Assembly: GCA_029202525.1 (NCBI GenBank)
Contig: CP119325.1
Span: 5,740,001 to 5,804,000 of the forward strand
Origin: Candidatus Pseudomonas phytovorans
GTDB lineage: Bacteria; Pseudomonadota; Gammaproteobacteria; Pseudomonadales; Pseudomonadaceae
DNA length: 64,000 nt
Reading direction: 5' to 3'
The notes under the pieces are model-generated. The model was not told the origin of the DNA. It ran no database searches and saw only the letters and a program-made list of their open reading frames with translations. Shown here in pieces: positions 43,380-51,929 of the stretch. Position 1 is the first letter of the stretch. Each line of letters begins with the position of its first letter. Position numbers and translations under genes: made by a program.

Positions 43380-44135
43380 TCAGTCCTTCCGTTTATGCGG
43401 CTCGCCCCGGACCACTTTCTGGGTCTCGGTAAGGATGCCGCGCAAAATGCTCAATTCCGTACGCTCGACCGCGCTACGCCCATACAGCCGGCGCAGGCGC
43501 GGCATCAGGTGCTTGGGCTTTGCGGGGTCAAGGAAGCCGATGCCCACCAGAGTTTTCTCGAGGTGGTCATAAAACAGCTCCATTTCGTCCATGGTCGCCA
43601 GCTCGTTGGCGTCAACCTTCTCGACTTTAGCGGGCGCTTCACCGGCGGCCAGCGAGGCCATGCGCACCTCGTAAGAGAGCACCTGCACAGCGGCAGCCAG
43701 GTTCAGCGAACTGAAGTCGGGGTTGGAGGGAATGTGCACGTGGAAGTGACATCGCTGCAGTTCTTCGTTGGTCAGGCCGGCGTGTTCGCGCCCGAACACC
43801 AGGGCGATCTCTTCGCCACCCTTGGCATGCTCTACCGCCTTGGCGCCGCACTCGCGCGGGCCGATCAATGGCCAGGGAATACTGCGCTCGCGGGCGCTGG
43901 TACCCATCACCAGGTTACAGCCGACCAGCGCCTGCTCAAGGCTGTCGACCACCTGGGCGTTATCCAGCACATCGTCGGCACCTGAGGCGCGGGCACTGGC
44001 CTCCTGGGCGGGGAATTCTTTCGGCTGCACCAGCACCAGGCGCGACAAGCCCATGTTTTTCATGGCACGCGCAGCGCCGCCGATGTTGCCGGGGTGGCTG
44101 GTATTGACCAGAACAACACGAATATTTTGCAGCAA
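43380..44135 (-). CDS. trmJ: tRNA (cytidine/uridine-2'-O-)-methyltransferase TrmJ
   Basis: A SPOUT-class methyltransferase that modifies ribose at position 32 of tRNAs. The family N-terminus IRVVLVNTSHPGNIGGAARA and the C-terminal knot (IALVFGREHAGLTNEELQRC; HVHIPSNPDFSSLNLAAAVQ) are present. The start is uncertain: the TTG at 44135 gives about 251 residues and the standard N-terminus, but the frame stays open to a TTG at 44231, adding a Cys-rich stretch (CRFCKIESPDYCLC). It precedes cysE. Confidence 0.93.
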   Translation of the reverse strand: MLQNIRVVLVNTSHPGNIGGAARAMKNMGLSRLVLVQPKEFPAQEASARASGADDVLDNAQVVDSLEQALVGCNLVMGTSARERSIPWPLIGPRECGAKAVEHAKGGEEIALVFGREHAGLTNEELQRCHFHVHIPSNPDFSSLNLAAAVQVLSYEVRMASLAAGEAPAKVEKVDANELATMDEMELFYDHLEKTLVGIGFLDPAKPKHLMPRLRRLYGRSAVERTELSILRGILTETQKVVRGEPHKRKD

Positions 44136-44224
44136 GGTGTTGTGCTCACAAAGGCAGTAATCAGGGCTTTCGATCTTACAGAACCGACAGGCGTAACGCC
44201 ATGAAAGCAAATGTGACACTTCTG

Positions 44225-44247
44225 CCTTCAAAGTTTTCTGCTAGAAT
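44225..44247 (+). promoter_or_regulatory. Candidate suhB promoter
   Basis: TAGAAT at 44242-44247 is a good -10; the best -35, around 44220-44225, is weak (TTCTGC). About 40 bases separate it from the suhB ATG, and it lies in the divergent interval with trmJ. Confidence 0.35.
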
Positions 44248-44286
44248 GGCCGGCTTTCCTCTTTAACATCTCCAGGTGACCCGCCC

Positions 44287-45105
44287 ATGCAGCCTATGCT
44301 GAATATCGCCCTGCGCGCCGCTCGCAGCGCCAGTGAACTGATTTTCCGCTCCATCGAACGCTTGGATACCATCAAGGTCGATGAGAAAGAGGCCAAGGAC
44401 TACGTTTCCGAAGTTGATCGCGCTGCCGAACAAAAAATCGTCGACGCCCTGCGCAAGGCCTACCCGAACCACTCCATTCAGGGTGAAGAGACGGGCATGC
44501 ACGCGGGCACCGGCGAAGAAGGCAAAGACTACCTGTGGGTCATCGATCCACTGGACGGCACCACCAACTTCCTGCGCGGCATCCCCCATTTCGCAGTCAG
44601 CATTGCCTGCAAATACCGTGGCCGCCTTGAGCACGCCGTGGTACTCGACCCGGTACGCCAGGAAGAATTCACCGCCAGCCGTGGCCGTGGCGCCCAGCTC
44701 AATGGCCGCCGCCTGCGCGTCAGCTCGCGCACCAGCCTGGAAGGCGCCCTGCTGGGTACCGGCTTCCCGTTCCGTGATGGCCAGATGGCCGACATGGACA
44801 ACTACCTGGGGATGTTCCGCGCCCTGACCGGCCAGACCGCAGGCATCCGCCGCGCCGGCTCCGCCAGCCTGGACCTGGCCTACGTGGCCGCTGGCCGCTT
44901 CGACGCCTTCTGGGAGTCGGGCCTGTCCGAGTGGGACATGGCAGCCGGCGTGCTGCTGATCCAGGAAGCCGGCGGCCTGGTGAGCGACTTCAACGGTGGC
45001 CACGACTTCCTCGAGAAGGGCCACATCGTTGCAGGCAACATCAAGTGCTTCAAGGCCGTGCTGACTGCTATCCAGCCGCACCTGCCAGAAAGCATGAAGC
45101 GCTAA
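44287..45105 (+). CDS. suhB: Inositol-1-monophosphatase / ribosome-maturation factor SuhB
   Basis: A 272-residue Mg-dependent phosphatase fold. Metal motifs include IQGEETGMHAGTGEEG, WVIDPLDGTTNFLRGIPH and the C-terminal WDMAAGVLLIQEAGG. In E. coli and Pseudomonas it also acts with Nus factors in rRNA transcription antitermination. It is monocistronic, followed by a strong terminator. Confidence 0.96.
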   Translation: MQPMLNIALRAARSASELIFRSIERLDTIKVDEKEAKDYVSEVDRAAEQKIVDALRKAYPNHSIQGEETGMHAGTGEEGKDYLWVIDPLDGTTNFLRGIPHFAVSIACKYRGRLEHAVVLDPVRQEEFTASRGRGAQLNGRRLRVSSRTSLEGALLGTGFPFRDGQMADMDNYLGMFRALTGQTAGIRRAGSASLDLAYVAAGRFDAFWESGLSEWDMAAGVLLIQEAGGLVSDFNGGHDFLEKGHIVAGNIKCFKAVLTAIQPHLPESMKR

Positions 45106-45124
45106 GCGCGGATTGCCTGAACGC

Positions 45125-45152
45125 AAAAGCACCCCTCGGGGTGCTTTTTTTG
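45125..45152 (+). terminator. Rho-independent terminator of suhB
   Basis: AAAAGCACCCC-TC-GGGGTGCTTTTTTT: GC-rich stem with a tight loop and seven T, 20 bases past the suhB stop. Confidence 0.93.
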
Positions 45153-45178
45153 CCTGATGGTTTTGCATTGCCTGTACC

Positions 45179-45272
45179 GGCCCCTTCGCGGGCTCGCCCG
45201 CTCCCACAGGGATAGCACCAACCTCAGGGGCAGTGCTGTACCTGTGGGAGCGGGCAAGCCCGCGAAGAGGCC
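45179..45272. repeat. Paired REP elements forming an inverted repeat
   Basis: GGCCCCTTCGCGGGCTCGCC..CGCTCCCACAGG and the complement CCTGTGGGAGCGGGCAAGCC..CGCGAAGAGGCC. It lies between the convergent suhB and the glycine-zipper gene. Confidence 0.9.
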
Positions 45273-45289
45273 TGCTCAGGCAACATCAA

Positions 45290-45832
45290 TCACTGGGCTG
45301 CTTCGCTCAGGATCAACTTGCCATTCTTGTCCAGCGGAATGGTCGAGCCCGGCTCGCGATCCATCTTGACCTTACCGACCTGGTCGCCAATGGAATAGGT
45401 CACGTTGTAACCCACCACCTTCTCGCTGATGTCATGGACTGTATTACAACGGGTTTGCGTGGTGGTGTAGGTGTCACGCTGCTGCATGCCTTCCTGCACC
45501 TTGTTACCGGCATAGCCACCACCGACCGCACCGGCCACGGTGGCGATCTTCTTGCCAGTACCGCCACCAATCTGGTTACCCAGCAAGCCGCCCGCCAGGG
45601 CACCGACCACGGTACCGGCGATCTGGTGCTGGTCCTTGACCGGCGCCTGGCGCGTCACAGCTACGTCCTTGCACACTTCACGCGGGGTTTTCACCTGCTG
45701 CTTGATCGGCTGCACGTCAGTCACCTGGGCGACTTCGGGGCCTTTGTTTACCAAGCTGTAGGTCGCCACAGCACCTCCGGCAGTTACACCGACAGCACCC
45801 AGCACCGCACCCACCAGCATTGATTTATTCAC
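45290..45832 (-). CDS. Glycine-zipper 2TM-domain protein
   Basis: A 180-residue envelope protein. An N-terminal membrane or signal segment (MLVGAVLGAVGVTAGGAVAT) is followed by a glycine-zipper 2TM domain at about residues 72-115 (IAGTVVGALAGGLLGNQIGG; IATVAGAVGGGYAGNKVQEG). The C-terminal part resembles the beta-rich tail of such proteins (TRCNTVHDISEKVVGYNVTY). Related to SlyB/RcsF-side envelope proteins. The GTG start has AGGAGG upstream. The role is inferred only as envelope integrity. Confidence 0.85.
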   Translation of the reverse strand: MNKSMLVGAVLGAVGVTAGGAVATYSLVNKGPEVAQVTDVQPIKQQVKTPREVCKDVAVTRQAPVKDQHQIAGTVVGALAGGLLGNQIGGGTGKKIATVAGAVGGGYAGNKVQEGMQQRDTYTTTQTRCNTVHDISEKVVGYNVTYSIGDQVGKVKMDREPGSTIPLDKNGKLILSEAAQ

Positions 45833-45889
45833 GTGAACCTCCTGATCGTACCAGCGGGTATCAACCCGCGCTTCTCCCAGCCTTGGAGC

Positions 45890-45926
45890 AAAAAAAAAGG
45901 CGCGAGTTCAACACTCGCGCCTTTTT
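45890..45926. terminator. Bidirectional terminator between secF and the glycine-zipper gene
   Basis: A nine-base perfect stem, GGCGCGAGT-TCAAC-ACTCGCGCC, with an A-run of nine on the left and a T-run of five on the right. On the minus strand it ends secF transcription with a long T run. Confidence 0.93.
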
Positions 45927-45953
45927 GCTCGCCCAACGGCGTAGAGACTGGCC

Positions 45954-46862
45954 TTACGGGCGCTCGTCCACACCTTCAGCCTTGACCGGCGGAATCAGGT
46001 CTTCGCTGTTCAGGTTCAGCCAGATCAGTACCACGTTGGCGATGTAGATCGACGAGTAGGTACCGGCCATGACGCCGATGAACAGGGCCAGCGAGAAGCC
46101 GAACAGGTTGTCGCCACCGAAGAACAGCAGCGCAGCAATGGCCAACAAGGTCGAAACCGAGGTGGCGATGGTACGCAGCAGGGTCTGAGTGGTCGAAACG
46201 TTGATGTTCTCGATCAGCGAGGCCTTGCGCATGACGCGGAAGTTCTCACGCACCCGGTCGAACACGACGATGGTGTCGTTCAGCGAGTAACCAATGATCG
46301 CCAGTACTGCCGCCAGCACCGTAAGGTCGAAGGTAATCTGGAAGAACGACAGGATACCCAGGGTGACCACCACGTCGTGGATCAGCGAAATGATCGCACC
46401 CACAGCGAACTTCCACTGGAAGCGGAAGGCCAGGTAGATAAGGATGCCGCCCAACGCCAGCAGCATGCCCATGCCACCTTGGTCGCGCAGCTCTTCACCG
46501 ACCTGCGGGCCAACGAACTCGACACGCTTGACCACAGCCGGGTTGTCGCCACCGAGCTTCTGCAGCGCTGCAGCGACCTTGTTGCCCAGTTGCGGGTCAT
46601 CGCCCGGCATACGCACCAGCAAGTCGGTAGTAGCACCAAAGCTCTGCACCACGGCATCGTGGAAACCAGACTCGACCAGCTCGGCACGTACCGCCTTGAG
46701 GTCGGCCGGGCGCTCGTAGGTCAGCTCGATCAGCGTACCCCCGGTGAAGTCCAGGCCAAAGTTCAGGCCCTTCTGCCACCAGCTGAACAGCGCCAGCACG
46801 GTGAGGAGCACGGTGATGGCGAACGCGACATTGCGCACGCCCATGAAGTTGATGGTTTTCAT
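45954..46862 (-). CDS. secF: Protein translocase subunit SecF
   Basis: A 302-residue inner-membrane protein of the SecDF complex, which pulls exported proteins using the proton gradient. It has six membrane segments; the first begins FMGVRNVAFAITVLLTVLAL. The periplasmic loop starts LNFGLDFTGGTLIELTYERP. The conserved YSLNDTIVVFDRVREN lies in the membrane region. It follows secD by ten bases. Confidence 0.97.
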   Translation of the reverse strand: MKTINFMGVRNVAFAITVLLTVLALFSWWQKGLNFGLDFTGGTLIELTYERPADLKAVRAELVESGFHDAVVQSFGATTDLLVRMPGDDPQLGNKVAAALQKLGGDNPAVVKRVEFVGPQVGEELRDQGGMGMLLALGGILIYLAFRFQWKFAVGAIISLIHDVVVTLGILSFFQITFDLTVLAAVLAIIGYSLNDTIVVFDRVRENFRVMRKASLIENINVSTTQTLLRTIATSVSTLLAIAALLFFGGDNLFGFSLALFIGVMAGTYSSIYIANVVLIWLNLNSEDLIPPVKAEGVDERP

Positions 46863-46872
46863 CGCAGCTCCC

Positions 46873-48735
46873 TCAAACCCACAGCTTCTTGATGTCACGC
46901 CCGCCACAGGTCAGGTTGACCATTGCGCGAGTTACCATGATGGCGGTGAACATCGAGGTGAAAATCCCGAGGGACATGGTGACCGCAAAGCCCTTGACCG
47001 GGCCGGTACCCATAGCGAACAGGATGCCGCCGACCAGCAGGCTGGTCAGGTTGGCGTCGATGATCGCGGTATAGGCGCGGTTGAAGCCTTCGTGGATGGC
47101 GCGCTGTACCGACATGCCGGCTTTCAGCTCTTCGCGGATACGCGAGAAGATCAGCACGTTGGCGTCTACCGCCATACCCATGGTCAACACGATACCGGCA
47201 ATACCCGGCAGCGTCAGGGTGGCGCCCAGCAGCGACATCAACGCCAGCAGCAGCACCATGTTGCCCGCCAGGGCGATGGTGGCAATCACGCCGAAGCCGC
47301 GGTAGATGGCAATGATGAACAGCGAGACGAACAGCATGCCCCACAGCGACGCATCAATACCCTTGGTAATGTTGTCGGCACCCAGGCTTGGGCCAATGGT
47401 ACGTTCTTCAGCGAAGTACATCGGCGCGGCCAGACCACCGGCACGCAGCAGCAGGGCCAGCTCGGACGATTCGCCCTGGCCGTTCAGGCCGGTGATGCGG
47501 AACTGGCTGCCCAGCGGCGACTGGATGGTCGCCAGGCTGATGATTTTCTTCTCTTCCACGAAGCTTTGTACGGCAACGTCCTTCTCGACGCCGTCGACGG
47601 TCTGCTTCACATAGCGGGTGACCGGCTTCTGCTCGATGAAGATCACCGCCATGCTGCGGCCGACGTTGCTGCGCGTTGCGCGGCTCATCAGCTCGCCACC
47701 GTGGCCATCCAGGCGGATGTTCACTTGTGGGCGGCCGTGCTCGTCAAAGCTGGCCTGGGCGTCGGTAACCTGGTCACCGGTGATGATCAGGCCACGCTCG
47801 ACCGGAGCAGAGCGGCCGCCTTCGCGGAACTCGAACACTTCGGTAGTGGCCTTGGACGCACCCGGCTCGGCACCGAAGCGGAACTCCAGGTTGGCGGTTT
47901 TACCGAGGATACGCTTGGCTTCTGCAGTGTCCTGCACGCCTGGCAGCTCGACCACGATACGGTTGGCGCCCTGGCGCTGTACCAGTGGTTCAGCCACGCC
48001 CAGCTCGTTGACACGGTTGCGGACAGTGGTGAGGTTCTGCTTGATCGAGTATTCGCGGATCTCGGCAACTTTTGCCTGAGTCAGCGCCAGACGCAGCACG
48101 GCGAGGTCGTTGCGCTCGGTGGCGGTCAGGTCGAAATCATTGAAATTCTTGCGGATCAGGGCACGTGCCTGTTCGCGGATTGCATCGTCAGCGAAGCCCA
48201 GCATGATGCCGCCATCCTGCTGAGGCAGGCTGCGGTAGCGGACGCGCTCTTTGCGCAGCAAGGTCTTGACCTCGCCCTCATAGACTTTCATGCGGGCCGT
48301 CATGGCCTTGTCCATGTCCACTTCCAGCAGGAAGTGCACACCACCGGACAGGTCCAGGCCCAGCTTCATCGGGCTTGCACCCAGGTTACGCAGCCATTGC
48401 GGAGTCGTCTGGGCCAGGTTCAGGGCCACGACGTAATCATCGCCCAGTGCCTTGCGCACCACATCCTTGGCTGGCAGCTGGTCTTCCTGGTTGGTCAGGC
48501 GGATCAGCCCGCTGCCCTTCTCACCCAGGCTCGCGCCCTTGACGGTGATCTTGGCATCGACCAGCGCCTTGCTGACGCGATCGAGGTCGGCCTGGTTAAC
48601 CTGCAGCGCCGAGCTGGCACCGCTGATCTGTACCGCCGGGTCATCCGGGTAAAGGTTGGGAGCGGAATAAATGAAACCGACCACCAGTACCAGCACGATC
48701 AGTGCATATTTCCACAGAGGGTATTTGTTCAGCAT
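46873..48735 (-). CDS. secD: Protein translocase subunit SecD
   Basis: A 620-residue partner of SecF. It starts MLNKYPLWKYALIVLVLVVG; a GTG directly upstream is also possible. The large periplasmic P1 domain carries LGLDLSGGVHFLLEVDMDKA, and the membrane part carries GMAVDANVLIFSRIREELKA. The C-terminus has six membrane segments. It lies between yajC and secF in a conserved operon. Confidence 0.97.
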   Translation of the reverse strand: MLNKYPLWKYALIVLVLVVGFIYSAPNLYPDDPAVQISGASSALQVNQADLDRVSKALVDAKITVKGASLGEKGSGLIRLTNQEDQLPAKDVVRKALGDDYVVALNLAQTTPQWLRNLGASPMKLGLDLSGGVHFLLEVDMDKAMTARMKVYEGEVKTLLRKERVRYRSLPQQDGGIMLGFADDAIREQARALIRKNFNDFDLTATERNDLAVLRLALTQAKVAEIREYSIKQNLTTVRNRVNELGVAEPLVQRQGANRIVVELPGVQDTAEAKRILGKTANLEFRFGAEPGASKATTEVFEFREGGRSAPVERGLIITGDQVTDAQASFDEHGRPQVNIRLDGHGGELMSRATRSNVGRSMAVIFIEQKPVTRYVKQTVDGVEKDVAVQSFVEEKKIISLATIQSPLGSQFRITGLNGQGESSELALLLRAGGLAAPMYFAEERTIGPSLGADNITKGIDASLWGMLFVSLFIIAIYRGFGVIATIALAGNMVLLLALMSLLGATLTLPGIAGIVLTMGMAVDANVLIFSRIREELKAGMSVQRAIHEGFNRAYTAIIDANLTSLLVGGILFAMGTGPVKGFAVTMSLGIFTSMFTAIMVTRAMVNLTCGGRDIKKLWV

Positions 48736-48798
48736 CACGCCGCCCGTTCAAGACGCGGGGCGCTTTGCGCGCCCCGACTGGAAAATAAAACCGGTAAC

Positions 48799-49134
48799 TC
48801 AGATAGCCTTGAGCGTACCTTTTGGCAGGGTGGCCGCGATGGCGCCCTTCTGGAACTTCAGCTCGACAGTGTCGGAAACTTCCAGCACCACGAAATCATC
48901 GGAAACCTTGACGATCTTGCCGGCGATGCCGCCGTTGGTGACAACTTCGTCACCTTTCTGCAAGTTGCCGAGCAGGTTCTTCTGCTCTTTGGCGCGCTTG
49001 GCCTGTGGGCGCCAGATCATCAGGTAGAAGATGACCAGGAAACCGACCAGGAAAATCCACTCGAAGCCGGTACCGGCTGGGCCAGCGGCAGGTGCTGCAG
49101 CGTCCGCGTATGCGGCGGGGATGAAGAAGCTCAT
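48799..49134 (-). CDS. yajC: Sec translocon accessory protein YajC
   Basis: A 111-residue protein with one membrane segment (FEWIFLVGFLVIFYLMIWRP) followed by the conserved RPQAKRAKEQKNLLGNLQKG and a beta-domain (VVTNGGIAGKIVKVSDDFVV). It joins SecDF in the Sec holotranslocon. A GC hairpin (CGGGGCG..CGCCCCG, about 48757-48775) lies between it and secD. Confidence 0.96.
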   Translation of the reverse strand: MSFFIPAAYADAAAPAAGPAGTGFEWIFLVGFLVIFYLMIWRPQAKRAKEQKNLLGNLQKGDEVVTNGGIAGKIVKVSDDFVVLEVSDTVELKFQKGAIAATLPKGTLKAI

Positions 49135-49176
49135 TGGGCACTCCTAATGTAATTTTCTAATAATAGATGCGGACAA

Positions 49177-50310
49177 TCAGTCCAAAGGCGGTACGGGAAG
49201 CCCGCGCTTGGCGTAGAAGGCGTCGACAAAGGCGGCCAATTTACCCTGTTGAATAGCCTCGCGTAAACCGGCCATCAAGCGCTGGTAATGGCGCAAGTTG
49301 TGGATGGTATTCAGCATGCTGCTCAACATTTCGCCGCACTTGTCCAGATGATGGAGATAGGCGCGGGAGAAGTTGGTGCAGGTGTAGCAGTCACAGGTCG
49401 GATCCAGCGGCGATTCATCGTGGCGATGGAACGCATTGCGGATCTTGATCACCCCTGTATCGACGAACAGATGGCCGTTACGCGCGTTACGCGTAGGCAT
49501 CACGCAGTCGAACATGTCGACGCCGCGGCGCACACCCTCAACGAGATCTTCCGGTTTGCCTACCCCCATAAGGTAACGAGGTTTGTCAGCAGGCATCATG
49601 CCCGGCAGGTAATCCAGCACCTTGATCATTTCGTGCTTGGGTTCGCCCACCGACAGGCCACCGATCGCCAGGCCGTCGAAGCCGATGTTTTCCAGGCCTT
49701 CCAGCGAACGCATGCGCAGGTCCTGGTACATACCGCCCTGAACGATGCCGAACAGCGCCGCCGTGTTGTCGGCATGGGCGTTCTTCGAGCGCTGGGCCCA
49801 GCGCAGCGACAGTTCCATGGAAGTACGTGCCACGTCGTGCTCGGCCGGGTACGGGGTGCACTCGTCGAAGATCATCACCACGTCCGAGCCCAGGTCGCGC
49901 TGTACCTGCATCGACTCTTCAGGGCCCATGAAGACCTTCGAGCCATCGACTGGCGAGGCGAAGGTCACGCCCTCTTCCTTGATCTTGCGCATGGCGCCCA
50001 GGCTGAACACCTGGAAACCACCGGAGTCGGTGAGGATCGGGCCTTTCCACTGCATGAAATCATGCAGGCCGTTGTGCTTCTTGATCACCTCGGTGCCCGG
50101 GCGCAGCCACAGATGGAAGGTGTTGCCCAGGATCATCTCGGCGCCAATGGCCTCGATATCGCGTGGCAGCATGCCCTTGACCGTGCCATAGGTACCCACC
50201 GGCATGAACGCCGGGGTTTCCACCGTGCCACGTGGGAAGGTGATGCGACCACGACGGGCCTTGCCGTCGGTGGCCAGCAGTTCGAAGGACATTCGACAGG
50301 TGCGACTCAT
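49177..50310 (-). CDS. tgt: tRNA-guanine transglycosylase
   Basis: Exchanges guanine-34 for preQ1 in queuosine tRNAs. The catalytic Asp motif is LTDSGGFQVFSLG, with DECTPYPA and GGLSVGEPK. Zinc ligands lie in CDCYTCTNFSRAYLHHL. The start at 50310 overlaps the queA stop (ATGA) and has GAGGA six bases upstream, giving 377 residues. The family start (MSFELLATDG, 371 residues) is the internal ATG at 50292, which has a weaker ribosome site. Confidence 0.96.
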   Translation of the reverse strand: MSRTCRMSFELLATDGKARRGRITFPRGTVETPAFMPVGTYGTVKGMLPRDIEAIGAEMILGNTFHLWLRPGTEVIKKHNGLHDFMQWKGPILTDSGGFQVFSLGAMRKIKEEGVTFASPVDGSKVFMGPEESMQVQRDLGSDVVMIFDECTPYPAEHDVARTSMELSLRWAQRSKNAHADNTAALFGIVQGGMYQDLRMRSLEGLENIGFDGLAIGGLSVGEPKHEMIKVLDYLPGMMPADKPRYLMGVGKPEDLVEGVRRGVDMFDCVMPTRNARNGHLFVDTGVIKIRNAFHRHDESPLDPTCDCYTCTNFSRAYLHHLDKCGEMLSSMLNTIHNLRHYQRLMAGLREAIQQGKLAAFVDAFYAKRGLPVPPLD

Positions 50311-51356
50311 GCTTGATCCTCGGGGCCGCGTGGCGCCGGATTGCGGGTGATGAACATGGCATCACCGTAACTGAAGAAGCGGTACCCGTTTTCGACCGCC
50401 GCCGCGTAGGCAGCCATGGTCTCGGGGTAACCGGCGAACGCCGAGACCAGCATCAGCAGCGTGGACTCCGGCAGGTGGAAGTTGGTGACCAGGGCATCGA
50501 CCACATGGAACGGCCGGCCCGGGAAGATGAAGATGTCGGTGTCGCCACTGAACGCCTTGAGCACACCATCGCGCGCCGCACTCTCCAGCGAACGCACGCT
50601 GGTGGTGCCGACCGCGATCACCCGGCCACCACGCGCGCGACAGGCCTCGATGGCATCGACCACATCCTGGCCCACTTCGAGCCATTCCTTGTGCATGTGG
50701 TGGTCTTCGATCTTGTCGACCCGCACTGGCTGGAAGGTGCCAGCGCCCACGTGCAGAGTAACGAAGGCCCGCTCCACGCCTTTGGCGGCGATCTGCTCCA
50801 GCAGCGCTTCGTCGAAGTGCAGGCCCGCCGTGGGCGCGGCAACTGCACCGGCGCGCTGGGCGTACACGGTCTGGTAGCGCTCGCGGTCGGCGCCCTCGTC
50901 GGGGCGGTCGATGTAGGGTGGCAGCGGCATGTGGCCGACGCGGTCGAGCAGTGGCAGCACCTCTTCGGTGAAGCGCAGCTCGAACAGCGTGTCATGGCGC
51001 GCGACCATTTCGGCCTCGCCACCGCCATCAATGAGGATGACCGCGCCAACTTTCGGCGCCTTGCTGGCACGCACATGGGCGAGCACCCGGTGGCTGTCGA
51101 GCACGCGCTCGACCAGCACTTCCAGCTTGCCGCCGGAGGCTTTCTGGCCAAACAACCGTGCCGGGATCACCCGGGTGTTGTTGAACACCATCAGGTCGCC
51201 GGGGCGCAGGTAGTCCAACAGATCGGGGAATTGCCGGTGCGCCAGCGCGCCGGTCGGCCCATCGAGCACCAGCAGACGGCTGCCATGGCGCTCGGCCAAC
51301 GGGTGGCGGGCGATCAGGGAATCGGGGAGTTCGAAGGAAAAATCGGCGACGCGCAT
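50307..51356 (-). CDS. queA: S-adenosylmethionine:tRNA ribosyltransferase-isomerase
   Basis: A 349-residue enzyme of queuosine synthesis that adds epoxyqueuosine ribose from SAM to preQ1-tRNA. It starts MRVADFSFELPDSLIARHPL. Motifs include VFNNTRVIPARLFGQK, APTAGLHFDEALLEQI, HVGAGTFQPVRVDKIEDHHM and VGTTSVRSLE. The longer open frame upstream runs through the tRNA-Leu gene and is not real. It opens the queA-tgt-yajC-secDF operon. Confidence 0.97.
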   Translation of the reverse strand: MRVADFSFELPDSLIARHPLAERHGSRLLVLDGPTGALAHRQFPDLLDYLRPGDLMVFNNTRVIPARLFGQKASGGKLEVLVERVLDSHRVLAHVRASKAPKVGAVILIDGGGEAEMVARHDTLFELRFTEEVLPLLDRVGHMPLPPYIDRPDEGADRERYQTVYAQRAGAVAAPTAGLHFDEALLEQIAAKGVERAFVTLHVGAGTFQPVRVDKIEDHHMHKEWLEVGQDVVDAIEACRARGGRVIAVGTTSVRSLESAARDGVLKAFSGDTDIFIFPGRPFHVVDALVTNFHLPESTLLMLVSAFAGYPETMAAYAAAVENGYRFFSYGDAMFITRNPAPRGPEDQA

Positions 51357-51423
51357 GATGATGTTCGGTTCGGCAGGGCCGGGAAGTTTAGCCCAATGTG
51401 TGAAAATTGACCATGAAAGCCGA

Positions 51424-51452
51424 TTGACCGACCAGCGGCACCTCTCTATACT
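51424..51452 (+). promoter_or_regulatory. Promoter of tRNA-Leu
   Basis: TTGACC, 17-base spacer, TATACT; the -10 ends 10 bases before the mature tRNA 5' end. Confidence 0.8.
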
Positions 51453-51462
51453 GCGCGCCACT

Positions 51463-51547
51463 GCCCTGATGGCGGAATTGGTAGACGCGGCGGATTCAAA
51501 ATCCGTTTTCGAAAGGAGTGGGAGTTCGAGTCTCCCTCGGGGCACCA
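51463..51547 (+). tRNA. tRNA-Leu, anticodon CAA
   Basis: An 85-base type II tRNA with CCA encoded. The acceptor GCCCTGA pairs with TCGGGGC. The D-arm contains GGCGGAATTGGTAGACGC, typical of tRNA-Leu. The anticodon stem GCGGA-TTCAAAA-TCCGT gives anticodon CAA (UUG codons). A long variable arm follows, then GTTCGAGTCTCCC as the T-arm. A terminator lies just downstream. Confidence 0.96.
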
Positions 51548-51554
51548 AGATCCG

Positions 51555-51587
51555 GAAAAAACCGACCTTATGGTCGGTTTTTTTTCG
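51555..51587 (+). terminator. Rho-independent terminator of tRNA-Leu
   Basis: AAAAAACCGACC-TTAT-GGTCGGTTTTTTTT: strong stem with a run of eight T, eight bases after the tRNA. Confidence 0.94.
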
Positions 51588-51666
51588 TCTGCGATTTCTC
51601 AAATCGAGCGTCATAGCTGCCAGAGCTACAGCCCTGAGCCGACTTTCGGGGCGCGACGCGATCTCC

Positions 51667-51748
51667 GTGGGAGCGGGCGAGCCCGCGAATAATCCAACGC
51701 GGTAGTTGGCACCGGCTACGCCGGTGCGCGCGGGCGCGCCCGCTCCCA
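51667..51748. repeat. REP pair with internal hairpin
   Basis: GTGGGAGCGGGCGAGCCCGC and, inverted, GCGGGCGCGCCCGCTCCCA; between them is the perfect hairpin GCACCGGC-TAC-GCCGGTGC. In the 51548-51929 gap nothing else was seen apart from the terminator and the AT-rich upstream sequence of the next gene. Confidence 0.85.
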
Positions 51749-51929
51749 GCTCCCGCCAGTTTGACGCCGCCCCAATGACTCCAAGCCCTGCAGCCATACC
51801 TGCATTCTATTGGTCGCACGCACGACTAACACTTAAGCTGTCATTCATCGGATATATGCCGAAAGTATTGCCAGCATAATGGCACTTAGCCATAGTTGCG
51901 CCCCCTTCCCACCACGCCCAGTGTGACCC

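Noticed and set aside
46744..49152. 802-codon plus-strand frame across secD and yajC
   Set aside because: Spans two certain genes and their intergenic hairpin on the other strand; low-complexity Gln/His composition.
51357..51797. N-terminal extension of queA
   Set aside because: The extension would run through the tRNA-Leu gene; the conserved QueA start is at 51356.
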